From positions 1 through 34,193 of the forward strand of contig JAUVAY010000009.1 in NCBI GenBank assembly GCA_030591505.1: a stretch of DNA of 34,193 bases, written 5' to 3'. The translations under genes and the position numbers were made by a program. The notes under the pieces are model-generated. The model saw only the letters and a program-made list of their open reading frames with translations. It searched no databases and had not been told where the DNA came from. Positions within the stretch are counted from its first letter, which is position 1; each line of letters opens with the position of its first letter. The DNA comes from Flavobacteriales bacterium (GTDB taxonomy: Bacteria; Bacteroidota; Bacteroidia; Flavobacteriales_D; JAHECK01). Shown here one piece after another: positions 1-8,351 of the stretch.

Positions 1-21
1 ACAAAAGACAAGCTGTATAAA

Positions 22-72
22 TTTTGCTAATTTGTTTTTTTATCTCATTTTAGCCTCAATAATTTAGCAAAA
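22..72. repeat. 9-bp inverted repeat in the leader of porP
   Basis: TTTTGCTAA at 22-30 is matched by its exact reverse complement TTAGCAAAA at 64-72. The repeat ends about 15 bases before the porP ATG. It could form an mRNA hairpin or be an operator, but both arms are AT-rich, so chance is possible. I found no exact TAnnTTTG promoter box in the first 87 bases, so the real operon promoter may lie upstream of the window. Confidence 0.25.
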
Positions 73-87
73 AATATACCCGTGCTT

Positions 88-1014
88 ATGAAAAAGCAAT
101 ACATTATTATCTTTTTATTCTTTGTGGGAGGTCTTGTAAAGGGACAACAAGACCCTCAATTCACTCAGTTTATGTTTGATAGGGTCTCTTATAACCCCGC
201 TGCTGCTGCTATTGATGGATATTTAAATGCGACCGCATTTTACAGAAATCAATGGACAGGATTTGATGGAGCTCCAAAAACAGGCTTGATCAATGTTGCT
301 TTACCTATATACAATATAAATAGTGGTGTTGGAATAAGTCTTTATTTTGATGAGATCGGTCAGCAGAATACATTGAATGGCTTACTTTCTTATAATTATC
401 AATTAAAATTAGGAGGAGGTAATAAGTTATCTTTCGGTGTTGCTCTTGGTATGTATAATACGAAGATGGGTACAGACTGGGTTGCAACGGATGGAGTCGA
501 TTTTGACAATGCGATTCCAATTACCGGCGAAAGCAGCACTTTATTTGATGCAAGTTTTGGTGCTGTATTTAGAACACAAGAATTATATGTTGGACTTTCT
601 GTAACTCATTTGTCAGGAGGTCACCTTGAAACTGTTAATATTGATTTGACCCAACATGTATATTTTGAAGCAGGTTATGACTTTACTTTACCGGGAGATG
701 CAATTAAATTAATTCCAAATGTATTAGTGAAAACTGATTTTGCATCAACTCAGGTTGATGTAAATATGTTGGCGATGTGGAATAATGTTGTTTGGTTCGG
801 TGTTAGTTACCGATTGGAAGACGCTATATCTCCTATGGGAGGTGTGCAATTGCCTGTTGGTAAAGGAGAGATCAGGGTAGGTTATTCTTATGATGTAACG
901 ACATCTGAGATTCAAAATTATTCAAGTGGAACACATGAAGTTTTTCTTAACTACAATATGGGGATAGGAAAACCGTTAAATAAAACAAAATATAACAACG
1001 TTAGATTTTTATAA
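88..1014 (+). CDS. porP: PorP/SprF family type IX secretion outer-membrane protein
   Basis: This is a PorP/SprF-family beta-barrel protein of 308 residues. An N-terminal signal peptide (MKKQYIIIFLFFVGG, then GQQDPQFTQFMF) leads into the family's characteristic start, where the mature protein opens with QQDPQFTQ and then NPAA. The rest shows alternating hydrophobic and glycine-rich strands typical of outer-membrane barrels. In the known system PorP-type proteins sit in the outer membrane and connect T9SS to the PorK/PorN ring. The ORF track starts at a GTG at 82; I prefer the ATG two codons later because it gives a clean lysine-rich signal-peptide start. It is the first gene of the porP-gldKLMN order, which matches the P. 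gingivalis por operon. The family has many paralogues per genome, but this position favours the core T9SS member. Confidence 0.88.
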   Translation: MKKQYIIIFLFFVGGLVKGQQDPQFTQFMFDRVSYNPAAAAIDGYLNATAFYRNQWTGFDGAPKTGLINVALPIYNINSGVGISLYFDEIGQQNTLNGLLSYNYQLKLGGGNKLSFGVALGMYNTKMGTDWVATDGVDFDNAIPITGESSTLFDASFGAVFRTQELYVGLSVTHLSGGHLETVNIDLTQHVYFEAGYDFTLPGDAIKLIPNVLVKTDFASTQVDVNMLAMWNNVVWFGVSYRLEDAISPMGGVQLPVGKGEIRVGYSYDVTTSEIQNYSSGTHEVFLNYNMGIGKPLNKTKYNNVRFL

Positions 1015-1097
1015 TTCAAAAAATTGTAACCATTTGAGTTGTTATAAGGTAAAAGCATTAACTAATGAATTCAACATCAAACCAAAATAGGGCGAAG

Positions 1098-2441
1098 ATG
1101 AAAAATATTACACTATTTATCCTAGCAGGAATTTTCCTTACAGGTTGTTATGGAGGAAGTCAAGGAGAGCTTACAGGCGTCGAAGGACGTCCAGGGCATT
1201 TTCAAGAAGATCCATATGGAATGAACTACATACATTATGGTAGTTTTACAATGGGACCTGGTGATCAGGATGTTCCGTATTTGCACACCAATAGACCAAG
1301 AACTGTTACAGTAGGTTCTTATTATATTGATCGTGAAGAGATCTCTAATAATAAATACCGACAATTTGTCTTTTGGGTACGTGACTCTATAGCACATGTT
1401 GTTTTAGGTGAAGCAGGTATTGGGGAGCATATCTTTGAAGTTGATGAATATGGAGAAGATATTGATCCACCAACTATTAATTGGGAAGAACCTATTGATT
1501 GGAGAGAACCTGAGATAGCGGAGGAACTTGAGGATATGTACTTACCGGAACATGAACGTTTCTATAGAAGAAAAGAGATAGATACTCGTAAACTTATGTT
1601 TGAGTATTATTGGGTAGATCAAAAATCTGCCGCTTCTAAAGGAGGAAGAGATCTTGATCTTTCTTATACAAACATCTTAGGTCATAACAATGCAATCACT
1701 GGTCATACAGATCGTTCGCAATTTGTAATCAAGGAAATTATTAATGTGTACCCTGATACTTTATGTTGGGTAAGTGATTTCGTATATGCCTTTAATGAAC
1801 CTATGACTGAAATGTACTTTTGGCATCCTGCCTTTGATGAGTATCCGGTTGTTGGTGTTACATGGCAACAAACAAGAGCATTTAATGTATGGAGATCTCG
1901 TTTGATCGATGATTACCTTTCATCAAGTGGAGATGCTTTCGTTAACAGATTTAGATTACCTACAGAAGCTGAATGGGAATTTGCAGCACGTGGTGGACTT
2001 GAGTTTAGCCCATATCCATGGGGTGGACCATACATCCGTAACAAGCAAGGTTGTCCTTTAGCAAACTTTAAAGTTCAACGTGGTGATTATGTTGATGATG
2101 ACGGGTTCTTTACTGTTCCAGTATACTCATATAACCCGAATGATTATGGTTTATTTAATATGTCTGGAAACGTTGCTGAGTGGACTTCTACTGCCTACGA
2201 CGAATCGAGTTATGAATTTATGCATGATATGAATCCTTCTTATACTTATGATGCGATGCAGGATGATCCTCCAGCATTGAAAAGAAAGGTTATTCGTGGT
2301 GGTTCATGGAAGGATATTGAATACTACCTTCAAGTGGGTACCCGTACTTTCGAATATCAGGATACTGCTAAATCATACATTGGCTTCAGATCAGTGATGA
2401 GTTACTTGGGTAGAGGAAAAGCGGATGATAACAGATACTAA
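1098..2441 (+). CDS. gldK: T9SS ring lipoprotein GldK/PorK
   Basis: GldK/PorK is an outer-membrane lipoprotein that forms, with GldN/PorN, the large periplasmic ring of T9SS. The protein opens with MKNITLFILAGIFLTGC, a lipoprotein signal with lipobox LTGC. The body is an FGE-sulfatase (formylglycine-generating-enzyme-like) fold: GSFTMG near the N-terminus, RLPTEAEWEFAARGG in the middle, SGNVAEWT, RGGSWKD and GFRSV near the end. In GldK this fold is thought to be structural, not catalytic. The ORF track starts at 1065, which would add 11 polar residues before the signal; the ATG at 1098 fits a lipoprotein signal better. An insertion of about 100 residues in the FGE domain (roughly residues 90-210) is also seen in the family. 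It lies 83 bases after porP and 61 before gldL, in the same operon. Confidence 0.93.
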   Translation: MKNITLFILAGIFLTGCYGGSQGELTGVEGRPGHFQEDPYGMNYIHYGSFTMGPGDQDVPYLHTNRPRTVTVGSYYIDREEISNNKYRQFVFWVRDSIAHVVLGEAGIGEHIFEVDEYGEDIDPPTINWEEPIDWREPEIAEELEDMYLPEHERFYRRKEIDTRKLMFEYYWVDQKSAASKGGRDLDLSYTNILGHNNAITGHTDRSQFVIKEIINVYPDTLCWVSDFVYAFNEPMTEMYFWHPAFDEYPVVGVTWQQTRAFNVWRSRLIDDYLSSSGDAFVNRFRLPTEAEWEFAARGGLEFSPYPWGGPYIRNKQGCPLANFKVQRGDYVDDDGFFTVPVYSYNPNDYGLFNMSGNVAEWTSTAYDESSYEFMHDMNPSYTYDAMQDDPPALKRKVIRGGSWKDIEYYLQVGTRTFEYQDTAKSYIGFRSVMSYLGRGKADDNRY

Positions 2442-2502
2442 TAGAGTCTATAGCATTTGAAAAGCATAAGATACATTTTAATACATTAAATCTTTTTGAA
2501 AA

Positions 2503-3306
2503 ATGAAAATTGGAAGTAAGAAATGGAAACAGTTTATGGCCAAACTTTACGGTTGGGGAGCTGCTGTTGTGATTATTGGGGCTTTATTTAAAATTCAACA
2601 CTGGCCTTTTGCAGGTGAATTGCTAACTATTGGACTTTCAACAGAAGCAGTAATTTTCTTTTTCTCTGCTTTTGAGCCACCTCATGAAGATCCGGATTGG
2701 TCATTGGTTTATCCACAACTTCGTTCTGGTGAGATTGATGATTCATACGAAGATGTTGCAGCAATTGGTGACGGAAAAGGTGTTACTCAACAATTAGATG
2801 AAATGCTTGCAGATGCTAAGATAGGACCTGACTTAATTGAAAGTCTTGGTGATGGTTTTAGATCTATTAAGGACCAAGCTGAAAAAATGAGTGATATTTC
2901 AGATGCTCAATTAGCTACTGGTGAATATGTACAAAGTATTAAATCTGCTTCAAGTCAAGTTGATACTTTATCTCAAACATATAGAGATGCAGCAGATTCA
3001 TTAGCTGGACTATCTTCTTCTTCTGAAGTTGGTGAAGCTACAGGTGAACAATTAAATCGTTTAGCTGCCAACCTTGAGAAATTGAATTCTTCGTATGAAG
3101 AGCAATTATCAGGAGCATCATCTCATACAGAAAATAATGCAAGGTTATCTGAAGGTATTAATGAACTTCTTACTAACCTTAATGCATCAATTGATGATAC
3201 AAAACAATACAAGGATAATATTGCAGAGCTTTCTAAAAGTTTAGCAGCATTGAACCAGGTTTATGGTAATATGCTGAATGCAATGAACCCAACTAGTAAC
3301 TCATAA
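2503..3306 (+). CDS. gldL: T9SS motor stator protein GldL/PorL
   Basis: GldL is the inner-membrane protein that with GldM forms the proton-driven motor of T9SS and of gliding. Two transmembrane segments lie at about residues 17-32 and 38-57, joined by a short HWPFAGE loop, followed by the FEPPHEDPDW cytoplasmic boundary. Acidic residues within or next to the second helix (E39, E48, E58) match the position where the family carries its essential membrane glutamate. From about residue 85 the protein is a long, polar, Ser/Asp/Glu-rich helical region predicted to be cytoplasmic coiled coil. At 267 residues it is between the short Flavobacterium forms and the longer Porphyromonas form. It is followed by gldM after 12 bases. 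GldL alone does not prove gliding, because many non-gliding Bacteroidota use it only for secretion. Confidence 0.95.
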   Translation: MKIGSKKWKQFMAKLYGWGAAVVIIGALFKIQHWPFAGELLTIGLSTEAVIFFFSAFEPPHEDPDWSLVYPQLRSGEIDDSYEDVAAIGDGKGVTQQLDEMLADAKIGPDLIESLGDGFRSIKDQAEKMSDISDAQLATGEYVQSIKSASSQVDTLSQTYRDAADSLAGLSSSSEVGEATGEQLNRLAANLEKLNSSYEEQLSGASSHTENNARLSEGINELLTNLNASIDDTKQYKDNIAELSKSLAALNQVYGNMLNAMNPTSNS

Positions 3307-3318
3307 TATAGCTGAATA

Positions 3319-5004
3319 ATGGCAGGAGGAAAAGAAACACCCCGGCAAAAAATGATCGGGATGATGTATCTGGTGCTCACAGCCCTTTTGGCTTTGAATG
3401 TATCAAAAGATATTCTTGATGCCTTTGTTGTAGTAAACGACGGTCTGGAAAGAACCAAAGTGAATTTTAAAGTGAAGTCGAATGAAAAGTATTCTTCCTT
3501 TAAAAAAGCCTTTGATGAAAACCCTAGAAAAGTTGGAGTTTACTGGAATGAAGCTATTAAAGTTAGAGAACTGACCGATGATATGATCGCCGATATCGAT
3601 AAGATAAAAGCAGAGTTGATTAGTCAGACTGAAGGTGTTGAATCAAGTTTGGTAATTGCTGTAAATGAAATAGGACAAGATACAGTACTATCTCTTAAGC
3701 ATGTTGAAGCGAAGGATAATTTTGATGTGCCTACGCATATCTTAATTGGAACAAATCCTGGAGAACCTTCTGATAAAACAGAGTTTACGGCGAGACAATT
3801 AAAATATAAATTAGAATATTTTAGAGATGAATTGTCTAATGTTATTCTAAGTCAACCAAATGTTGACTCAACGAATATAATTTATCGCTCATTACGGAAA
3901 TCATTTGACTTTAGAGATGAAAAAGATGCTTCTGGAGTTGTAAATAATTGGGAGTCATTGAATTTCTATCATACACCACTTGCTGCATCTATTACTATTT
4001 TATCTAAAATACAAGCAGATGTATTAAATGCAGAATCGGATATTATATCCTATTTAAATAGTCAAGTGGATGCAAGTTCATTTAAATTTACAGAATTATC
4101 TTCTGTTGTGATCCCAAAATCTTCTTATGTATTTACTGGAGATACTTTTAGAGCAGATGTGTTTTTAGCTGCTTTTGATCCAACTCAAGAACCTATAGTC
4201 TATTTATCTCAAAATTCTGTTGCTGCTAATGATTCTACACCATTGATGAAAACAGAAGCCATTATGGTTGAGGTTGATGATAGTAGAGGTCATATTAAAA
4301 TTCCCGCACGTACAACTGGTGATTTTAGGTATAAAGGAATTATAGAATTTAAAGGTCCCGATGGTTTACCTCGACCTTATTCTTATGACATTAATTATGA
4401 AGTGGCTCTACCGGCTTTAACGGTAGCTCCTACTAAAATGAATGTGTTTTATCGAGGTGTTGACAATCCTGTGGAAATATCAGCCCCTGGAGTGTCTGCA
4501 GATGACCTGAGACCTACTATTTCTAATGGAACGATCTCTAGAAAAGGAAAAGCTTGGGTTGTTAGAGTTAGGCAAGGATCAGGTAATAGCGCAGTGATAA
4601 CAGTTAGAGCTAAAATGCCAGATGGTAATGTAAAGGTGATGGGTAAAAAGGATTTTAGAATTAAATCTGTGCCCGATCCAGTGCCTTCATTTGCAGGGAA
4701 AAGACCAACCGACAATCGAGTTAAAAAGACAGAATTGACTGCAGCGCAAGGAGTTCTTGCAAAGCTAGACGACTTCGATTTTGATATGAAGTTTACTATT
4801 ACTCAGTTTAAAGTGGTGATGATCATTAATGGTACACCAGTTGATAAACTAGTAAAAGGTAACAAGGTTAACAGTGATATTAAAAAGATATTGAAGAAGG
4901 CCCGAAAAGGTCAAATGGTATTGATTGAAAATATTAAAGCCAAAGGTGAAGACGGAACGATACGTAATCTTCCTCCGATCTCATTAAAAGTTTCAACTAA
5001 TTAA
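3319..5004 (+). CDS. gldM: T9SS motor protein GldM/PorM
   Basis: GldM has one N-terminal transmembrane helix (KMIGMMYLVLTALLALNVS, about residues 11-29) and a long periplasmic part of about 530 residues that in known structures forms four elongated domains reaching the GldK/GldN ring. The opening MAGGKETPRQKMIGMMYLVLTALL is diagnostic for the family. The C-terminal half shows the beta-rich repeats expected for domains D2-D4, ending in a basic stretch (KKILKKARKGQM). At 561 residues it is slightly longer than Flavobacterium GldM. It lies 12 bases downstream of gldL, consistent with stoichiometric production of the motor partners, and 34 bases upstream of gldN. I see no truncation or frameshift. 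Confidence 0.95.
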   Translation: MAGGKETPRQKMIGMMYLVLTALLALNVSKDILDAFVVVNDGLERTKVNFKVKSNEKYSSFKKAFDENPRKVGVYWNEAIKVRELTDDMIADIDKIKAELISQTEGVESSLVIAVNEIGQDTVLSLKHVEAKDNFDVPTHILIGTNPGEPSDKTEFTARQLKYKLEYFRDELSNVILSQPNVDSTNIIYRSLRKSFDFRDEKDASGVVNNWESLNFYHTPLAASITILSKIQADVLNAESDIISYLNSQVDASSFKFTELSSVVIPKSSYVFTGDTFRADVFLAAFDPTQEPIVYLSQNSVAANDSTPLMKTEAIMVEVDDSRGHIKIPARTTGDFRYKGIIEFKGPDGLPRPYSYDINYEVALPALTVAPTKMNVFYRGVDNPVEISAPGVSADDLRPTISNGTISRKGKAWVVRVRQGSGNSAVITVRAKMPDGNVKVMGKKDFRIKSVPDPVPSFAGKRPTDNRVKKTELTAAQGVLAKLDDFDFDMKFTITQFKVVMIINGTPVDKLVKGNKVNSDIKKILKKARKGQMVLIENIKAKGEDGTIRNLPPISLKVSTN

Positions 5005-5038
5005 TCGTACTGACCAATAAGAATTAAAATTTAGAGAC

Positions 5039-5881
5039 ATGAAAAGAGCTATTGTATTACTCGGATTCTTTGCATTTTTATCCTCATCTTCCTATAGTCA
5101 AACTATTTTGGACGGGGCATATATCAAAGAGCATGTACGTACTAAAAAAGTTGTACCCTATCCTCCAATTCGTGAAGCAGATGTTTTGTGGAGCAAAAGG
5201 ATATGGAGAACGATCGATCTTAAAGAGAAAATTAATTTTTCTTTTTATTATCCGATAGAGCCTATTAAGGGTAGATTAAGCCTATTTGATGTGATCAAAC
5301 AATCTTTGTTGGTTGATGGTTCATTAACAGCTTATAGTCCGGGACCGGCATTCCAAGATGATGAGTTTACAACTCCATTATCTCCGGAAGAGATAAAGAC
5401 CATTTTTATTAGGAAGGATACTTCGATGGTTGAAGATATCGATACAGGTGAATTTATAGAAGTAGTTCAAGATATTGAGTTAGGTTCTACTGAGATCACC
5501 CAGTATAGGATTAAAGAGATATGGTATTTTGATAAACAAACGTCCTCAATTCAAGTTAGAATTATCGGAATTGCTCCAATGAAAGAGTATTATTCTGAGG
5601 AAGGATTAATGTTAGGGTACCAGCCTGTGTTTTGGTTATATTATCCAGAATGTAGATATGTATTCGTTAATTATGAGTCTTTCAACCCTAAGAATGATGC
5701 CCAACGAATTAGTTTCGATGACCTTTTAAGCAAGAGAATCTTTAATAGTTATATCATTAAAGAAGAGAATGTATATGACAGAATGATCGGTGCGTACGCA
5801 CAAGGAGTGGATGCATTGCTTGAGTCAGAAAGAATTAAGAAAGAGATTTTTAACTGGGAGCATGACCTTTGGTCGTACTAA
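5039..5881 (+). CDS. gldN: T9SS ring protein GldN/PorN
   Basis: GldN/PorN is a periplasmic protein that binds GldK to build the outer-membrane-associated T9SS ring and contacts GldM. The 280-residue product begins with a signal peptide (MKRAIVLLGFFAFLSSSSYSQ). Family-typical blocks follow: IREADVLWSKRIWRTIDLKEK, then the FSFYYPI segment, and the central IKEIWYFDKQTSSIQVRIIG. The C-terminus is charged and helical and ends in WEHDLWSY. The gene is the last of the operon: a strong hairpin terminator begins 21 bases after its stop. The start at 5039 gives the signal peptide directly. The alternative ORF at 5052 in another frame is a shadow. Confidence 0.94.
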   Translation: MKRAIVLLGFFAFLSSSSYSQTILDGAYIKEHVRTKKVVPYPPIREADVLWSKRIWRTIDLKEKINFSFYYPIEPIKGRLSLFDVIKQSLLVDGSLTAYSPGPAFQDDEFTTPLSPEEIKTIFIRKDTSMVEDIDTGEFIEVVQDIELGSTEITQYRIKEIWYFDKQTSSIQVRIIGIAPMKEYYSEEGLMLGYQPVFWLYYPECRYVFVNYESFNPKNDAQRISFDDLLSKRIFNSYIIKEENVYDRMIGAYAQGVDALLESERIKKEIFNWEHDLWSY

Positions 5882-5901
5882 ACAGATTAAATCATAACTT
5901 G

Positions 5902-5926
5902 AGGCGCTTTTTAGCGCCTTTTTTTT
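5902..5926 (+). terminator. Intrinsic terminator closing the T9SS operon
   Basis: A perfect 7-bp GC-rich stem (AGGCGCT / AGCGCCT) with a four-base T loop is followed by a run of eight T's. This is a classic rho-independent terminator on the plus strand, just after the gldN stop, and it sets the 3' end of the porP-gldKLMN transcript. Confidence 0.93.
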
Positions 5927-5950
5927 ATAATTAAAGTGAAGTAGATAATT

Positions 5951-7891
5951 TTGATAAGTATTAATAAAATATACCAATCTTACGGAGATAAGATCATTTT
6001 TGATAATGACTCTCTTTTTATTGCTGAGAAGGATAAAATTGGTTTAGTAGGAAGAAATGGTGCTGGAAAATCAACCCTCCTAAAAATGTTGGCTGGATTT
6101 AATAAGCCATTAGAAGGATCGATCTCAATGCCTTCAGGAATAACTATTGGTTACCTCGCACAATCACTTAATGTAGATGTTAATTCTACTGTAAGAGCTG
6201 CGTGCCGTGAAGTGTTTGGCGACTTACTTCAGCTTGAGAAGGATAAGAATGAGATCGAAAGCTTAATAAGTGATGAGAATAATTTAGATGACCCACGTTA
6301 TAATCAATGGTTGAGTGATCTTTCACATATTAACGATAGACTCATCTTATCATCTGGTGATAAAATTGAAAAGAAAATTGAACTTATTCTACGGGGATTA
6401 GGATTTGACCCGCTTGTATTTGATAATAGTATTGCTACTTTATCTGGTGGCTGGCAGATGCGTGTGATCTTAGCACGATTATTATTGTCTGAACCTGAGT
6501 TGTTATTATTGGATGAACCGACAAACCACCTCGATATTATAGCAATTGAGTGGTTGCAGGAGTTCTTAGAACAGTATTCTGGAGCCATTGTAGTCATTTC
6601 GCATGATCAGCGCTTTCTAGATCATGTAGCTAAGCGTACAGTAGAGATAAGTCTCGGTAAGTTCTATGATTATAAGTTTCCGTATTCAAAATATCTCGAC
6701 GTAAGAAAAGAAGAGATCGAGAAACAAAAGCAAAAGTTAAAAGACCAGGATAAGTACATTAAAGAAACAAAAGTTCTTATTGAGAAATTCAGGTATAAAA
6801 AGAATAAGGCAACTTTTGCACAAGGTCTAATACGAAAACTCGAAAGGTTAGAGGCTATCGATGTGGAGGATTTTAATAGCAGCAATTTTAGATTTTCATT
6901 TCAAGAGCCACAACGAAGTGGTAAAGTTGTTCTTAAAACAAAAGACTTAAAAAAATCATTTGCCAATAATAGTGTGTTTGATCACCTGAATATTGAAATA
7001 GAACGTAACCAAAAAGTTGCTTTATTAGGTAAGAATGGAACAGGAAAAACAACATTAATAAAGATTATTGTTGACGAATTAAATGCAAGCGGAGGGAGTT
7101 GTGAAGTTGGCCACAATGTTAGCGTGGGTTATTATGCCCAGGATCAAGCGGAGCAATTAGACGAAAATGCGACGGTGTTAGAAACGATTGAAAGGGAAGC
7201 TACCGGAGATCTCTTCACCAAGAGTAGAAAAATCCTTGGTTCTTTTATGTTTAGTGGAGAGGATGTAGATAAGAAAGTAAAAGTGCTTTCTGGAGGTGAG
7301 AGAGCCCGTTTAGCTTTATGCAAATTGCTTTTAAAGTCATATAATTTTTTAGTTCTGGATGAGCCAACAAATCATTTAGATATTGCTTCCAAGAATATAT
7401 TGAAAGCAGCAATGAATAAGTTTCAAGGGACTTTATTAGTTGTTTCTCATGACCGGGAATTTCTTTCATCATTAACTGATAGGATCATCGAAGTAAAGCC
7501 AAAAGGAATAACAGAATATATTGGGGGAATTGATTCCTTTCTTGATGAAAAAAGAAAAGAATCGATCGCTTCTTTCGAACGTTTGGTTGCAGTTAAAAAG
7601 GCAAAAAAGGCTGAAACAAATTCAGGTGGCGACTACAAGAAGAAAAAGAAAATTGAAAAAGAATTAAGATTTCTTAGAAATCAAGTGAATAGATTAGAAA
7701 AGAAATTGGAAGATAAAATGGAGAGGATGGATGAGATCGAAGTATTGATGGCAGTACCTGATTTTTATTCATCAGCTAGTTATGATTTAATAATAAAGGA
7801 ACATGGGGAAGTTCAAGGTGAAATTTCCAAATTGGAGAATGAATGGGAAACAGCATTAATGGAACTTGAAGATAAGGAAAGTGTCGATTAA
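5951..7891 (+). CDS. ABC-F family ATPase (ribosome-associated type)
   Basis: This is a soluble twin-ATPase of the ABC-F class with no transmembrane segments. Domain 1 has Walker A GRNGAGKST, signature LSGGW and Walker B LLLLDEPTNHLD. A charged linker of about 80 residues (around 240-320) follows, then domain 2 with GKNGTGKTT, LSGGERARL and LVLDEPTNHLD. A C-terminal coiled coil (KKKKKIEKELRFLRNQVNRL) ends the 646-residue protein. ABC-F proteins act on the ribosome, as translation factors or sometimes in antibiotic protection; nothing here allows choosing, and a housekeeping role is more likely. The start is TTG: an in-frame TAG lies three codons upstream and the next in-frame ATG is beyond Walker A. 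It stands alone after the T9SS terminator and converges with the next gene. Confidence 0.92.
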   Translation: MISINKIYQSYGDKIIFDNDSLFIAEKDKIGLVGRNGAGKSTLLKMLAGFNKPLEGSISMPSGITIGYLAQSLNVDVNSTVRAACREVFGDLLQLEKDKNEIESLISDENNLDDPRYNQWLSDLSHINDRLILSSGDKIEKKIELILRGLGFDPLVFDNSIATLSGGWQMRVILARLLLSEPELLLLDEPTNHLDIIAIEWLQEFLEQYSGAIVVISHDQRFLDHVAKRTVEISLGKFYDYKFPYSKYLDVRKEEIEKQKQKLKDQDKYIKETKVLIEKFRYKKNKATFAQGLIRKLERLEAIDVEDFNSSNFRFSFQEPQRSGKVVLKTKDLKKSFANNSVFDHLNIEIERNQKVALLGKNGTGKTTLIKIIVDELNASGGSCEVGHNVSVGYYAQDQAEQLDENATVLETIEREATGDLFTKSRKILGSFMFSGEDVDKKVKVLSGGERARLALCKLLLKSYNFLVLDEPTNHLDIASKNILKAAMNKFQGTLLVVSHDREFLSSLTDRIIEVKPKGITEYIGGIDSFLDEKRKESIASFERLVAVKKAKKAETNSGGDYKKKKKIEKELRFLRNQVNRLEKKLEDKMERMDEIEVLMAVPDFYSSASYDLIIKEHGEVQGEISKLENEWETALMELEDKESVD

Positions 7892-7964
7892 TTAAGTTGT
7901 CGGTGTACCCTCTTAGGATTTTTGTTTGAAAGATAAGCTTTTACTAGAAAGTAATAAAAAGTGA

Positions 7965-8351
7965 TTAATCACAATCACATTCTTTAGCCGGTCCCGATAC
8001 TTCTATTAATACCGATATCTCGTCTATTGTTTCAAAAGTAAGCTCGAATTCGGCTAGGCTATCCTTCTTTAAAGAAACCGTATAAATTGGGTAGGGCTTA
8101 GTTCTCGCTCGTCCAAAATTTACTTGACCTTCCGAAAGCAAATATTTCCAATATTCTTCTTCAAAATTATTGCAATCAAGCACGCATTGCATGCTATCAC
8201 TTATTACCTTTTCGGTAAGTCGTAATCTTTTTAAAACCCTGCCTTCAGGAGTCCATTGAAACAAAGCATCTGCTTCATCTCCGTATCTAATAACGATAAT
8301 TATTATCCCTAGAATAAAGCCAAATAGGAATAGAAGTAGTCTTTTTTTCAC
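7965..8351 (-). CDS. Small membrane-anchored hypothetical protein downstream of alanine dehydrogenase
   Basis: A 128-residue protein with one N-terminal transmembrane helix (RLLLFLFGFILGIIIIVI) after a basic start, then a soluble, probably periplasmic or outer-face domain ending in a Cys-rich tail (AKECDCD). It contains further cysteines in CVLDCNNF. Similar short proteins with the motif P-x-x-R-V-L-K-x-L after a single helix sit next to ald in other Bacteroidota and I recall them being labelled DUF4258-like, but that label is uncertain. The start is GTG, placed directly after the TAA stop of the upstream gene with no gap, which suggests translational coupling. The function is unknown. The gene converges with the ABC-F gene. 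Confidence 0.75.
   Translation of the reverse strand: MKKRLLLFLFGFILGIIIIVIRYGDEADALFQWTPEGRVLKRLRLTEKVISDSMQCVLDCNNFEEEYWKYLLSEGQVNFGRARTKPYPIYTVSLKKDSLAEFELTFETIDEISVLIEVSGPAKECDCD

Noticed and set aside
1065-1097. ORF-track start of gldK 33 bases upstream of the chosen ATG
   Set aside because: It adds a polar 11-residue extension before a textbook lipoprotein signal. The later ATG fits better, although the earlier one cannot be fully excluded.
88-5881. Calling the organism a glider from the gld genes
   Set aside because: GldK-N are shared by all T9SS, including those of non-motile species. Gliding needs further genes such as sprB, gldJ and remA, which are not in the window.
5946-5953. 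TAATTTTG, a match to the -7 promoter box
   Set aside because: It overlaps the TTG start of the ABC-F gene, has no TTG -33 element at the right distance, and a transcript from it would begin inside the gene, with no usable start before Walker A.
5951-7891. ABC-F gene as an antibiotic-resistance determinant
   Set aside because: ABC-F membership alone does not show resistance. The neighbourhood is housekeeping and there is no sign of mobility, so a ribosome-associated housekeeping role is the safer reading.
7961-7972. Palindrome GTGATTAATCAC at the 3' end of the small membrane-protein gene
   Set aside because: It overlaps the stop codon, its stem would be only four pairs with a four-base loop, and the T tract after it on the minus strand is short. 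It is too weak to call a terminator.
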